From Clostridia bacterium (lineage in GTDB: Bacteria; Bacillota; Clostridia; Christensenellales; Aristaeellaceae): DNA of 45,024 nt. The stretch covers positions 1-45,024 of the forward strand of contig JAFQIB010000063.1 in assembly GCA_017397765.1 (NCBI GenBank), given 5' to 3'. A program made the position numbers and the translations under genes. The notes beneath the pieces are model-generated. The model had not been told where the DNA came from. It searched no databases and saw nothing but the letters and a program-made list of their open reading frames with translations. Shown here piece after piece: positions 25,200 to 33,421 of this stretch (positions are counted from its first letter, which is position 1; each line of letters starts with the position of its first letter).

Positions 25200-27488
25200 T
25201 TATTCCAGCGGCAAAACAGTACATTCCAGCACCGTCAGACCTCTGCCCTTGGAGAAGAATCCCCACATACCATGGGTGAAGGGCTTGCCGTCGTCCATGG
25301 TCAGCAGCGGTTCCGCTTCGCCAGGGAGGAAAACCTCCACCCGGCTGCCCCGCACCTCGATGTGCAGCGAGCCGGTTTCCGCCGTTTCCCACGCCTTGAC
25401 CGCCTCAAAGGGGCTGGCACCGACCTGCCCATAGCGGGAACGTCTGAGTGTCACGCCCTTGTCGGACAGGGCGATCGCATAGCCGAAGTAGCTGTCGTCC
25501 ACCTGCGCGTCGTAATAGGAGACATCGGTTGCCCGCAGCAGAATACCGCAGGTGCCATTACCATTCCTTGGAATTTCAAAGGTTACATCCAGAGCGTAAT
25601 CAGTATAACCCTCTTCGCCAAAGAGTGCAAATCCTTTTTTGCCGGAGGTGATGCGCAAATCGCCATTGCTGGGCCGCTGCGTGAAGGGGCCATAGGTGAT
25701 GAAATGCTCCCGCTGGGCCTTGGTGGTGAAGTCAAAGGCCATCTGCTCCACGGGCGTATGGGCAAAGGCACTGATGCGGTTGAGGAGCACGTCCTCCGCA
25801 GTAACGGTCAGGGTATGATCGCCCTCCGGCAGCATCACAGGCTCCGTCGTGAAGGTGAAGTTCTTGTCGCGCCCGGTAAATTCCGGTACCACTCCTAACC
25901 AGATTTCCTGACCATCCAGGGCGATGGCCACTTGCTTGCCGCTGTCGGCCTTTTTCACCATCAGGTCGAAGCAGTACTCGCCAGCCTCCGCGATGCGCAC
26001 ATTGTAATCCGCATTGCCCAGCAGCACTGCCATTTCCTCCTGGGTGCCGAAGTCTTTTAGGGTCAGTTCTGCCGCGTTGAGGGCATGACGGGCGCTGAAT
26101 CCGCCGGGCAGGAGCTTGAGGGCTGTGTTGTCGGAGGAGCCCAGCGCCTCCGCCGTGCAGGCCATGAAGCCGTAGGTCACGTCGTTGGAAGCAATGGCGC
26201 CGATGCGGGATGCGGTGATGCTCGGCTTCTTCATCGTCAGCAACCGCATGTCGTCCACATAGAAGTAGGCAATCTCCGGGGTGACCTCCACGCGCAGGGT
26301 ATGGAGGCAGTCCGCCGGGCCGATCTCCGGCAGCTTGGCAGATTCTTTCTTTTTGCCATCCACCAGCAGGGTTAGGCTGGTCTGATCCACCTGCACGGTC
26401 ACATCTGCGCTGTTCATCTGGCCGATCAGCAGCGTTGCCGTGCCGCTGTTCAGGGTGAAGTTCCATTCCTGGGTAAAGACAGCGGTTTCGGGAATCTCCG
26501 CGAAGTAACCCTCCACCTGCTCAGTAAAGCCGTGCAGTTCACCGCCGGCGTCACCCCAGATGTCTGGCATTTCCGGCACGGGCATGGGGGAATTGCTGGG
26601 ACCGGAGGTATACAGCAAGCCGTTATTGGTGAACAGGCGATCAAGATTGTACAGCCGCGCCGGGCCGCCGAGACTCACCAACGAATGATAGGCGATGTAC
26701 ATGCTGTCCAGGTCAGGGCCGACCACGTTGGAGGAATGCCCCAGGCCCTTGAATTCATCGCCGAAAACGCTGTTGATCAGCAGTGTTGCGTCCTCGCGCT
26801 GGGCAAAGCTCCCGCGCGGCCCGCCCTTGCGTGAGGCAAAGCTGACCTGATAGCCGGTGGAACAAACATGGTTGCCCGTGAAAGTCAGGTAGTACCAATC
26901 CCCCCGGCGGAACAGCCCCGGCCCCTCCGTCCAGTGCTTGAGGGTCGCGCCGGTGGTGGAGGCCAGATTGGATGGGAGCAGGGTCTTCTCGTCCAGCATG
27001 GCGGACTTGATGATCCAGTTGTCCGGGAAGAGCATCATCAGCTGGCCATCGTCGGTCTTGAAGAAAGAACCGTCAATGGAGTGGCCGAAGTTCCCTGTGA
27101 TCAGCTCAAAGGGACCCAGGGGGGAATCGCTTTTCAGGATGTAATGCCCCCGCCCATTGGGGGATGTGATCATGTAGAAGCTGCCGCGCCAGTAGATGAC
27201 CTCCGGTGCGTAGGCGAAGTACACATCCCGGCCCTGAGTGCAGTAGCCCGCATCCGTCCAGTTGACCAGATCGCGGGAGGTGAAGACCTTCACCCGTTCC
27301 TCGCAGGTGGAGGGGTACATGTAATACATGCCATTCCACCGCATGACGAAGGGATCGCCGATGCCGTAGTCATCCTGTGCACCGGCAATGGGTGGATATT
27401 GCCCCTCCACCGTCATGGGGTTGACGTATTCCTCCGCCGATGCACACAGGGGCAGCAGCAGCGCCAACAGAAGAAGCAGAAACTTCAT
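25200..27488 (-). CDS. Secreted GH43-family glycosidase, tandem paralogue 1
   Basis: 762 residues with signal peptide MKFLLLLLALLLPLCASAEE. GH43 propeller: base D45 in GIGDPFVM, D139 in SIDGSFF, acid E188 in HWTEGP. Two beta-sandwich domains follow (VTPEIAYFYVDDMRLLTMKKPSITASRIGAIASN; later GTCGILLRATDVSYYDAQ and a concanavalin-like end). C-terminal domains of this kind bind or shield the substrate. The start is ATG 27488 after GAAGGGAGGG. It is 21 nt downstream of its paralogue and both have the same order of domains. It should act outside the membrane, producing oligosaccharides or monosaccharides for the operon's importers. The signal peptide has a cysteine at residue 15, but the residues before it do not form a lipobox. 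Confidence 0.9.
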   Translation of the reverse strand: MKFLLLLLALLLPLCASAEEYVNPMTVEGQYPPIAGAQDDYGIGDPFVMRWNGMYYMYPSTCEERVKVFTSRDLVNWTDAGYCTQGRDVYFAYAPEVIYWRGSFYMITSPNGRGHYILKSDSPLGPFELITGNFGHSIDGSFFKTDDGQLMMLFPDNWIIKSAMLDEKTLLPSNLASTTGATLKHWTEGPGLFRRGDWYYLTFTGNHVCSTGYQVSFASRKGGPRGSFAQREDATLLINSVFGDEFKGLGHSSNVVGPDLDSMYIAYHSLVSLGGPARLYNLDRLFTNNGLLYTSGPSNSPMPVPEMPDIWGDAGGELHGFTEQVEGYFAEIPETAVFTQEWNFTLNSGTATLLIGQMNSADVTVQVDQTSLTLLVDGKKKESAKLPEIGPADCLHTLRVEVTPEIAYFYVDDMRLLTMKKPSITASRIGAIASNDVTYGFMACTAEALGSSDNTALKLLPGGFSARHALNAAELTLKDFGTQEEMAVLLGNADYNVRIAEAGEYCFDLMVKKADSGKQVAIALDGQEIWLGVVPEFTGRDKNFTFTTEPVMLPEGDHTLTVTAEDVLLNRISAFAHTPVEQMAFDFTTKAQREHFITYGPFTQRPSNGDLRITSGKKGFALFGEEGYTDYALDVTFEIPRNGNGTCGILLRATDVSYYDAQVDDSYFGYAIALSDKGVTLRRSRYGQVGASPFEAVKAWETAETGSLHIEVRGSRVEVFLPGEAEPLLTMDDGKPFTHGMWGFFSKGRGLTVLECTVLPLE

Positions 27489-27509
27489 GGTTTTCCCTCC
27501 CTTCAGCCG

Positions 27510-29786
27510 TTACTTCAGCGGCCTGACGGATAGCTCCGCCACCCGCAGCTCCTTGCCAGTGGTAAAGAGACCACACATGCCGTGGGTGAAGGGCGCTGCG
27601 TCATGAATGACTGCGACAGGCTCCTGCGCGTCGCCCACGAAGATGGACAGCACATTGTCCTGCATCCGCATCGTCAGCGTGGCCTGCTCAAGGTTCTTCC
27701 AGCCGTCGATCTTGATTTTGGTGGCATCCATGGCATGGCCGTAGTTCATACGGCGAACAGTCAGGCCGGTATTGGTGATGGCCACACCATAGCCGTAGCA
27801 GGCCTCCGCCACCTGATCGGGGTGGATGGACGCGTGTGTCGCGTGCATCAGGAATCCGCTGAAGCCGCTGCCCTGCCTGGGCATATCGAAGGTGACGCGC
27901 ATCTCATAATCCGTGCAGCCCTGGCCGCCGATGAGCGCGAAGCAGTTTTTTCCCGTACCGATGGACAGCGCGCCGTTCTTGGCCGCGAAGCTGCCCAGGG
28001 TGATGATACCGTCGCGCTGGTTCTTGTCCAGGGCCCAGGTCTTTTCTTCCATGACCGCGTGGGTGAAGGCGGAAATCGTCAGCACCGCCGCATCCTCGCC
28101 GGCCAGACTCAGCGCATGGTCACCCGCAGGCAGGGCGATGGTCTCTGTGGTGAAGGTGAACCAGTCCGCCCCCTCCGGCGCAGCGGGAATCACGATCGTC
28201 GCCTGCGCATTTTCATTCAGATGGATCGTCAGCGTCTTGCCCGCATCCTGGGCACGGACAGTCAGGTCGAAGCAGTACGCGCCTTCCGCAGCCACGCGCA
28301 CGTTGTAAATAGCCAACCCCAGAAGAGCCGCCTGGGCCTCCAGCTCCGGGCCCTCCACGGTTTCCAGCATCGCGCCGTTCACCGCATGAACCGCCGCGAA
28401 ACGACCGGGGATGGCCTTCACCGCCGTCAGATCACCGTCGCCCAGCGCCTTGGCAGTGTGAGCCATAAAGCTGTATGCAGCGCCGTCACGCTTCAGCGCG
28501 CCGATGGTATCCGCCACAACAGCGGGGTTCTTTACTGTCAGCAGGCGCATGGCGTCGATGTACACATAGAGGATATCCTCCGTGCATTCCACCCGCAGGG
28601 TATGGATGCGGCCATTTTCGCCCAGTTCAGGCACATTGGCCTTGGAGATGGTCTTGCCGTCCACAGTGAAATAGAGCTTCTCCCCGTCGGTGGTGATAAT
28701 GGCCGTCTTGCCATCCCGGGTACCCATACACCAGGCCATTTCGCCGCCGTTCAGGATGAAATTGCACTCCTGGGTGAACCGGCTGCTGGCGTTGACATCG
28801 GTGAAATAGCCTTCTGCCGTGTCAGCAAAGTCTCGCAAGTCACCCTGGGCGTCACCGCGCACATCCGGCTGACTCGGCACTGGCATTGCCGTATCGCTGG
28901 GGCCGGTGGTGTAGAGCCAGCCGCCATTGGTCAGCAGGCGATCCACACAGTACCAGCGTACCAGCCCGCCGCCGGTCTGCTCCGGGGCATGGCAGTGGTA
29001 GGAGGTATAGATGCTGTCCAGGTCGGGGCCGTAGAAGTTGGCCGAGTGACCCAGACCGGTGAAGGAATCCTTGAACACGCTGTTGATCATCAGCGTATGA
29101 TCCTTGGGCTGGGTATAGCGGCCCAGAGCGTCGCCCTTGCGGCTGGCCCAGGCAACACGATAACCGGTGGACAGATAATGGTTGCCGGTGAAAGTCAGGT
29201 AGCTCCATTCCCCGCGGCGGATCATGCCGGGGCCCTCCGTCCAGTGGTTGAGGGTCACGCCGGTGGATTTGTTCACGCCCTTGGGAGTCAGAGTCTTGTC
29301 ATCGATCTCCACGATGCCGATGGACTTATTCCCCGGCAGATTGAACATATAGAGCTTGCCGTCATCCCCGACAAAGAGCGAGCCGTCGATGGAGTAGCCG
29401 AAGTTCTCCGTGACCCGGTCAAAAGGACCCAGGGGAGAATCGCTCTTCATGATATAGTGACCATTACCGGAGGGCGAGGTGATCATATAGAATGCGCCGT
29501 GCCAGTAGAGCACCTCCGGCGCATAGGCGATGCGGCCCTCACCATTACGGGTACAATGACCCTTGAACGTCCAATGGACGAGATCTTCCGATTCATACAC
29601 GCGGATCTCCTCCGCGCCGGTGGTATACAGGTAGTACTTTCCGTTGAAGCGCATCACAAAGGGATCAGCGGCGTCCATCTTCACCCCTTGGTCGTTCAGG
29701 ACAGGAATGGGGTTCTGATAGTCCTCCGCAGTTGCGATCCCCAGCATGGAAGCAGCCAGAAGCATCATGATCATCAGCACCTTCAT
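27510..29786 (-). CDS. Secreted GH43-family glycosidase, tandem paralogue 2
   Basis: 758 residues with signal peptide MKVLMIMMLLAASMLGIATA. The catalytic triad is D41 in AADPFVM, D134 in SIDGSLF and E184 in HWTEGP. The C-terminal half repeats the domain plan of the neighbouring GH43 (ECTEDILYVYIDAMRLLTVKNPAVVADTIGAL; SGFLMHATHASIHPDQ). The paralogues share the frame AYAPEV-YW, MITSP, SDSPLGPF and GLGHS but differ at many loop positions, for example CEERVKVF versus GAEEIRVY near the substrate pocket, so they probably differ in linkage or sugar. The start is ATG 29786 after GAGGAGG. It is the first hydrolase gene after the second MalG-type permease, 30 nt away. Confidence 0.9.
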   Translation of the reverse strand: MKVLMIMMLLAASMLGIATAEDYQNPIPVLNDQGVKMDAADPFVMRFNGKYYLYTTGAEEIRVYESEDLVHWTFKGHCTRNGEGRIAYAPEVLYWHGAFYMITSPSGNGHYIMKSDSPLGPFDRVTENFGYSIDGSLFVGDDGKLYMFNLPGNKSIGIVEIDDKTLTPKGVNKSTGVTLNHWTEGPGMIRRGEWSYLTFTGNHYLSTGYRVAWASRKGDALGRYTQPKDHTLMINSVFKDSFTGLGHSANFYGPDLDSIYTSYHCHAPEQTGGGLVRWYCVDRLLTNGGWLYTTGPSDTAMPVPSQPDVRGDAQGDLRDFADTAEGYFTDVNASSRFTQECNFILNGGEMAWCMGTRDGKTAIITTDGEKLYFTVDGKTISKANVPELGENGRIHTLRVECTEDILYVYIDAMRLLTVKNPAVVADTIGALKRDGAAYSFMAHTAKALGDGDLTAVKAIPGRFAAVHAVNGAMLETVEGPELEAQAALLGLAIYNVRVAAEGAYCFDLTVRAQDAGKTLTIHLNENAQATIVIPAAPEGADWFTFTTETIALPAGDHALSLAGEDAAVLTISAFTHAVMEEKTWALDKNQRDGIITLGSFAAKNGALSIGTGKNCFALIGGQGCTDYEMRVTFDMPRQGSGFSGFLMHATHASIHPDQVAEACYGYGVAITNTGLTVRRMNYGHAMDATKIKIDGWKNLEQATLTMRMQDNVLSIFVGDAQEPVAVIHDAAPFTHGMCGLFTTGKELRVAELSVRPLK

Positions 29787-29816
29787 GGGAAAGTACCTCC
29801 TCGGTGAAGCGAGGTC

Positions 29817-30680
29817 TTATTTGATACCAGAGTGGGCCATGGTGTTCATGACCTTGCTCTGGCAAAGAATGAACAAAATCAGGTTGGGCAGGAACATGAT
29901 CAGCGACGACGCAGCCGCCATGCCCTGTCCGGCAACGGAATTGGTGTTACTGGACAGCGTGCTCATGTAGAAGGTGAGCGTGCGCATGCTTTCCTTGTTG
30001 GTGTACATAGTAGAGGTTTCCGTGTTGTTCCACACAGACTGGAAGGCCAGGATGGCGACCGTCGCCAACGCAGGCTTGATCATCGGCAGGATGATCTTAT
30101 GGTAGACTTTGAAGTAACCGGCGCCGTCCACAATGGCGGCTTCGATGAGGGAATCCGGCACCTGATCAGTGAACTGCTTGACCAGGAACATGCCCACTGG
30201 CATCGCCACAAGGGGCAGGATGTGGGCGAAATAGGTATTGATCATGCCAAGGTTGTCCACCAGGAGGTAACGGGGAATGATGACCGCAATGGGTACGAAC
30301 ATCATGGCAAGGTTGTTGATCTCCATCAATGTGCTCTTGGCGCGGAAGCGCAGCTTGCTCAGCGCAAAGGCGGCCATGGAGGACATCACCATGCTCAGAA
30401 ACACCACCGCCACAGTCACGATAAGGCTGTTGAAGATGTAGCGGCTGATGGAGATGCCGCCTGCACTCGCCTGACGTGCCAGCCGGGTGAAGTTGTCCAG
30501 CACCGGGTTTTCCACCAGGAAACGGGGCGGGAAAGCGAAGAGCTCCTCAATGGGCTTGAAGGCGTGGTTGATGATGAACACGATGGGGACGGCCATAAAA
30601 ATCGCAAGCGGAACAAGCACCAGATACATGGGGATCTGGTTCGGATGGAAATGATCCGGATTGAAACGAGTCTTGCGCAT
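29817..30680 (-). CDS. MalG-type carbohydrate ABC transporter permease
   Basis: 287 residues with six membrane helices; the EAA loop that contacts the ATPase is LIEAAIVDGAGYFKVYHKIILPMIKP near residue 190. It has the short MalG-like N-terminus (IPMYLVLVPLAIFMAVPIVFIINHAFKP). The start is ATG 30680 after GGAAGG; a longer frame beginning at 30851 would run through several hairpins without a ribosome site and is rejected. It is separated by 226 nt of structured DNA from the substrate-binding protein gene upstream, and followed after 30 nt by the secreted GH43 genes. It is the second MalG-type permease of the operon; which of the two MalF-type proteins it pairs with is unknown. Confidence 0.92.
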   Translation of the reverse strand: MRKTRFNPDHFHPNQIPMYLVLVPLAIFMAVPIVFIINHAFKPIEELFAFPPRFLVENPVLDNFTRLARQASAGGISISRYIFNSLIVTVAVVFLSMVMSSMAAFALSKLRFRAKSTLMEINNLAMMFVPIAVIIPRYLLVDNLGMINTYFAHILPLVAMPVGMFLVKQFTDQVPDSLIEAAIVDGAGYFKVYHKIILPMIKPALATVAILAFQSVWNNTETSTMYTNKESMRTLTFYMSTLSSNTNSVAGQGMAAASSLIMFLPNLILFILCQSKVMNTMAHSGIK

Positions 30681-30906
30681 GATGGCCACCTTCCTTTTGG
30701 TCAGTATTATTGTGGAGGGATCAGGAGAGCAGGCAGTGCGTTGCCTGCCCTCCCATCCAGTCGGCCAGCCCTCGACGTAAAGTCGAGTGCTGGCTACGCT
30801 CTGCCAATGCAAGCATTGGCTATCGCTAGTCGGGCCGATGCCCGACCTCAATGGAAGTGCTGCTGCACAGCAAAGGAGGCGACTGTGCAGATGCGTTCAG
30901 CGAATC
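30681..30906. other. 226-bp structured region between substrate-binding protein and permease
   Basis: Five hairpins fill most of this gap: 30729-30748, the three of the repeat at 30760-30853, and 30864-30889 (TGCACAG with CTGTGCA). The first is GCAGGCA with TGCCTGC around a 6-nt loop. No open frame with a ribosome site and no promoter is apparent. The arrangement is like the structured spacers that protect the upstream substrate-binding protein mRNA in some sugar-transport operons. Confidence 0.65.
30760..30853 (-). repeat. Three-hairpin structured repeat, copy A
   Basis: Read on the minus strand: CATTGAG; hairpin 1 GTCGGGC-ATCG-GCCCGAC (18 nt); linker TAGCGATA; hairpin 2 GCCAATGC-TT-GCATTGGC (18 nt); linker AGAGCGTA; hairpin 3, GCCAGC+CTCGAC with GTCGAG+GCTGGC around a TTTAC loop; then CGAC. 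Copy B at 44170-44260 has the same order and the same segment lengths up to hairpin 3, with conserved linkers and paired changes in both 18-nt stems. Confidence 0.7.
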
Positions 30907-32250
30907 TTACTCGCCCAGCAGGACCTTCAGGTGATCGGCAACGCCCTGATCAGCCACAGCCTGCAGTTCAGCAGCCACGTCAGCAGCAGTCAGCTCGCCG
31001 CGGAGGATCTTGCCGTCGATGTCGTTGCTGTTGTAGTAGGCTTCGATGGTGCCCCAGCCGGGAGCAACGGGCCAGTTGGAGGGAACGATGTTCACGCCGC
31101 GCTCCAGGAAGCCGCGGTAGAAGGGCACCAGATCCTCAGTGGCGTTGTCCAGCAGGTCCTGCCACACTTCGGGAGTGGACACGACGGGCATACGGGACAC
31201 GGCATAGCCCAGAGAACGGTAGGTCTCCTGGCGCTTCAGAGCAGCCTGGGGGCCCCAAGACATCCACTTGGACAGTTCCCAAGCTTCACGGGGATACTCG
31301 GTGGAAGCGGAGATGACGCCGTTGTCAACGATAGCCAGCTCGCCCTTGCCATCGCCCATGGGCAGGGGGTAGTACACCCATTCGCAGCCGGTCTCGTCCT
31401 TGCGGAAGGTCTGGAACTGAGCCAGGGTCCAGGGCCAGTCAATGTGCATGGCGGTGCGGCCCATGCCGGGAGGCCAAGCGCCGGGATCGCCCAGAACGTT
31501 GGTCTTCTCTTCTTCGGTCATCCACTCACAGATCTTGTTGTTGATCATTTCGGCGCGGGTCTCAACAGCGTTGATCCAGACCTCGTCGAAGTTGTACTTC
31601 TCGCCGTCCCAGCCGAACTTGCCCTGGTTGCCGTTGTAAGCAGCGGGGAACAGATCGGTGAACAGAGGGTTGGAGATGCCGAAGTTGTAATCCTCGGGGT
31701 GGCTCAGCTCGTCAGCCAGCTCAAAGTAGTCTTCCCAAGTCCAGTTGATGTCAGGAAGCTCCACGTTGTACTGTTCGAACAGGGTCACGTTCATGTACAT
31801 CATGTGGGGGAACATGACGGCGGGGTAGGAGTAGTTCTTGCCGTCGATCTTGGCAGACTCACGCATGGCGGGATAGAGCTCCTGCGCGTCGGGGTCGTTC
31901 TCCATGTAGTAGGTGATGTCCAGCGCCCACTCGTTGGCAACGGCGTTGGGCACGTTGAACACCCAGAACACGTCGGGCAGCTTGCCCTCGGAGGCCAGAT
32001 TGGTCAGGCCCTGATCCCAGGTGCCCTGATCAATGGCAACAAACTCAACGTTGATGTTGGGATAGGCAGCCTCGAACTGAGCGATCAGGGCCTCGATGAC
32101 CTCGGGCTCGCCAGCTTCGGCCTGACCCCAATGGGCCACGGTCAGGGTAATGTTCTCGGTGGTCATGGGCGGCAGACCTTCTTCGGCCATCGCCGGAACC
32201 AGGGACAGCATCATGACGCATGCCAGAACCAGAGAAAGCAGTTTCTTCAT
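30907..32250 (-). CDS. Extracellular solute-binding protein of a carbohydrate ABC importer
   Basis: 447 residues, family 1 (MalE-like) solute-binding protein: LTVAHWGQ opening, GKLPDVFWV, the NVTLFEQYNVELPDINWTWEDYFELA segment near residues 155-180 and AWELSKWMSWGPQAAL near residue 330. The signal peptide MKKLLSLVLACVMMLSLVPAMA appears to be cut after AMA; the internal LVLAC is too early and has the wrong residue before Ala-Cys for a good lipobox, so the protein would not be lipid-anchored. It should bind an oligosaccharide released by the secreted GH43 enzymes. The start is ATG 32250 after AAAGGAG. It lies between two structured spacers (30681-30906 and 32251-32452), so its message could accumulate independently of the permeases. 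Confidence 0.9.
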   Translation of the reverse strand: MKKLLSLVLACVMMLSLVPAMAEEGLPPMTTENITLTVAHWGQAEAGEPEVIEALIAQFEAAYPNINVEFVAIDQGTWDQGLTNLASEGKLPDVFWVFNVPNAVANEWALDITYYMENDPDAQELYPAMRESAKIDGKNYSYPAVMFPHMMYMNVTLFEQYNVELPDINWTWEDYFELADELSHPEDYNFGISNPLFTDLFPAAYNGNQGKFGWDGEKYNFDEVWINAVETRAEMINNKICEWMTEEEKTNVLGDPGAWPPGMGRTAMHIDWPWTLAQFQTFRKDETGCEWVYYPLPMGDGKGELAIVDNGVISASTEYPREAWELSKWMSWGPQAALKRQETYRSLGYAVSRMPVVSTPEVWQDLLDNATEDLVPFYRGFLERGVNIVPSNWPVAPGWGTIEAYYNSNDIDGKILRGELTAADVAAELQAVADQGVADHLKVLLGE

Positions 32251-32291
32251 GTGATAGGTCTCCTTTCAATATTTTGCCTTGTTATACCGTT

Positions 32292-32322
32292 TACAGGTCA
32301 TGTGACGCACCGCATACCTGTA
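32292..32322. promoter_or_regulatory. Inverted repeat upstream of the solute-binding protein gene
   Basis: TACAGGT (32292-32298) and ACCTGTA (32316-32322) are separated by 17 nt, 42 bp upstream of the start codon. On the minus strand a TATAAC (32288-32283) could serve as a -10 but lacks a good -35. This could be an internal operator; the evidence is thin. Confidence 0.3.
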
Positions 32323-32404
32323 TAGATACCGTAATGGAGGTTTTTTCGCAGCAGCACACGCTCAGCCGCAGGGAAGCAGTCCAGCCGCAACGCGAAAAGG
32401 GATT

Positions 32405-32452
32405 CTTAAGGGTCGATGACCCTTAAGGAGGTTCCAGGGACAGCGTCCCTGG
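32405..32452 (-). repeat. Two perfect hairpins directly after the MalG-type permease
   Basis: CCAGGGAC-AGC-GTCCCTGG (32434-32452) abuts the stop codon of the permease. Then CTTAAGGGTC-GAT-GACCCTTAAG (32405-32427) follows after 6 nt. Neither has a T tract. They form the 3' boundary of the upstream permease message and may block exonucleases or attenuate transcription into the solute-binding protein gene. Confidence 0.6.
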
Positions 32453-33421
32453 TTATTCGCCCGTAATACCGCTACGGTCGATGGCCTCGGTGAAGTACCG
32501 CTGCAGGCAGAAGTAGACAATCAGCAAAGGCGCGATGACCAGCATGGTGCCAGCCATGGTGACGGCTTCATTTTGGACGTTGGCGCCGCCGCTTTGATTT
32601 GCCCAGCCGCCGGCTTTCTGCAAATAGGCCAGGTAGCTGTCTTCAAACTTGGCCAGCTCCATCACCAGCGTGGAAACGTACTTCGTGCTGCCGGAAGCAG
32701 CATTGCCCATGAACAGGGACGTGGTGTAGGTTTCGTTCCAGTACCACACGAAGGAGAACAGGAAGCTGGTGATCATTGCCGGGATACCAAGGGGCACGCC
32801 AATGGTCAGGAACACGCGGGTTTCGCTGGCGCCGTCCACGCGGGCCGCCTCGTCCAGGGAGAAGGGAATCTGCTCGTAGGTGGCCCGGTAAATGAGGATG
32901 AAGATCGCCGCCCGCAGACCCTGACCCGTGATGGAGGGCAGGATCATCGTCCAGATGGTGCGGATGATGCCGTAATCCACGTACATGGTGTAGGTGGGCA
33001 CCATCAGCACCGGGAAGGGTACGATGAAGGTGAGCAGCACACAGGCCATGAGGATGTTGCGCCCCTTGAAGCGGAAACGGGCGAATGCGTAGCCCGCCAG
33101 TGCGCAGGAGAAGGTCTGGCACAGGGCCGGAACCACCGTCACCAGCAGCGTATCCACCAGGTGCTCGGAGAAACCCATGATGTCCAGCGCCTGGGTGTAG
33201 TTGCTGAAGGTGATCTCGTGGGGCAGCCACTGCACCGAAGGATCCAGCAGGTCGGTCATGGATTTGAGGGAGGTGACACCCATGTGCAGGATCGGGTACA
33301 CATACACGAAGCACAGGGAGATCAGCATGACATACAGCACCACTTTAGGCAGCAAACCCATCTTCCGGTAGCTGCCGATGGCGATCTTTTTCGCTTTGTG
33401 AAGGGTCGGCTTACCTGCCAT
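32453..33421 (-). CDS. MalG-type carbohydrate ABC transporter permease
   Basis: 322 residues, six membrane helices, a long basic N-terminus (HKAKKIAIGSYRKMGLLPK) and the EAA loop FSLDEAARVDGASETRVFLTIGVPLG near residue 210. An insert near residue 255-290 (NAASGSTKYVSTLVMELAKFEDSYLAYLQKAGGWANQ) lies in the periplasmic-side loop before the last helix and is larger than in the other MalG-type protein of this operon. The start is ATG 33421 after GGGAGG, overlapping the upstream MalF-type gene by 11 nt, so the two are almost certainly a pair. Two hairpins follow the stop codon. Confidence 0.92.
   Translation of the reverse strand: MAGKPTLHKAKKIAIGSYRKMGLLPKVVLYVMLISLCFVYVYPILHMGVTSLKSMTDLLDPSVQWLPHEITFSNYTQALDIMGFSEHLVDTLLVTVVPALCQTFSCALAGYAFARFRFKGRNILMACVLLTFIVPFPVLMVPTYTMYVDYGIIRTIWTMILPSITGQGLRAAIFILIYRATYEQIPFSLDEAARVDGASETRVFLTIGVPLGIPAMITSFLFSFVWYWNETYTTSLFMGNAASGSTKYVSTLVMELAKFEDSYLAYLQKAGGWANQSGGANVQNEAVTMAGTMLVIAPLLIVYFCLQRYFTEAIDRSGITGE

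Noticed and set aside
30681-30851. Extension of the MalG-type permease upstream to 30851
   Set aside because: The added 57 residues are read through the three-hairpin repeat, have no ribosome site, and MalG proteins do not carry such an extension.
30729-30889. Hairpin series as a CRISPR array
   Set aside because: The stems differ in sequence, there are no equal-length spacers and no cas genes in the window.
32205-32225. Lipoprotein site in LVLAC of the 447-residue binding protein
   Set aside because: The cysteine is at residue 11, after a hydrophobic stretch too short for a lipoprotein signal, and Leu precedes Ala-Cys where small residues are expected. AMA further on is a better cleavage site.
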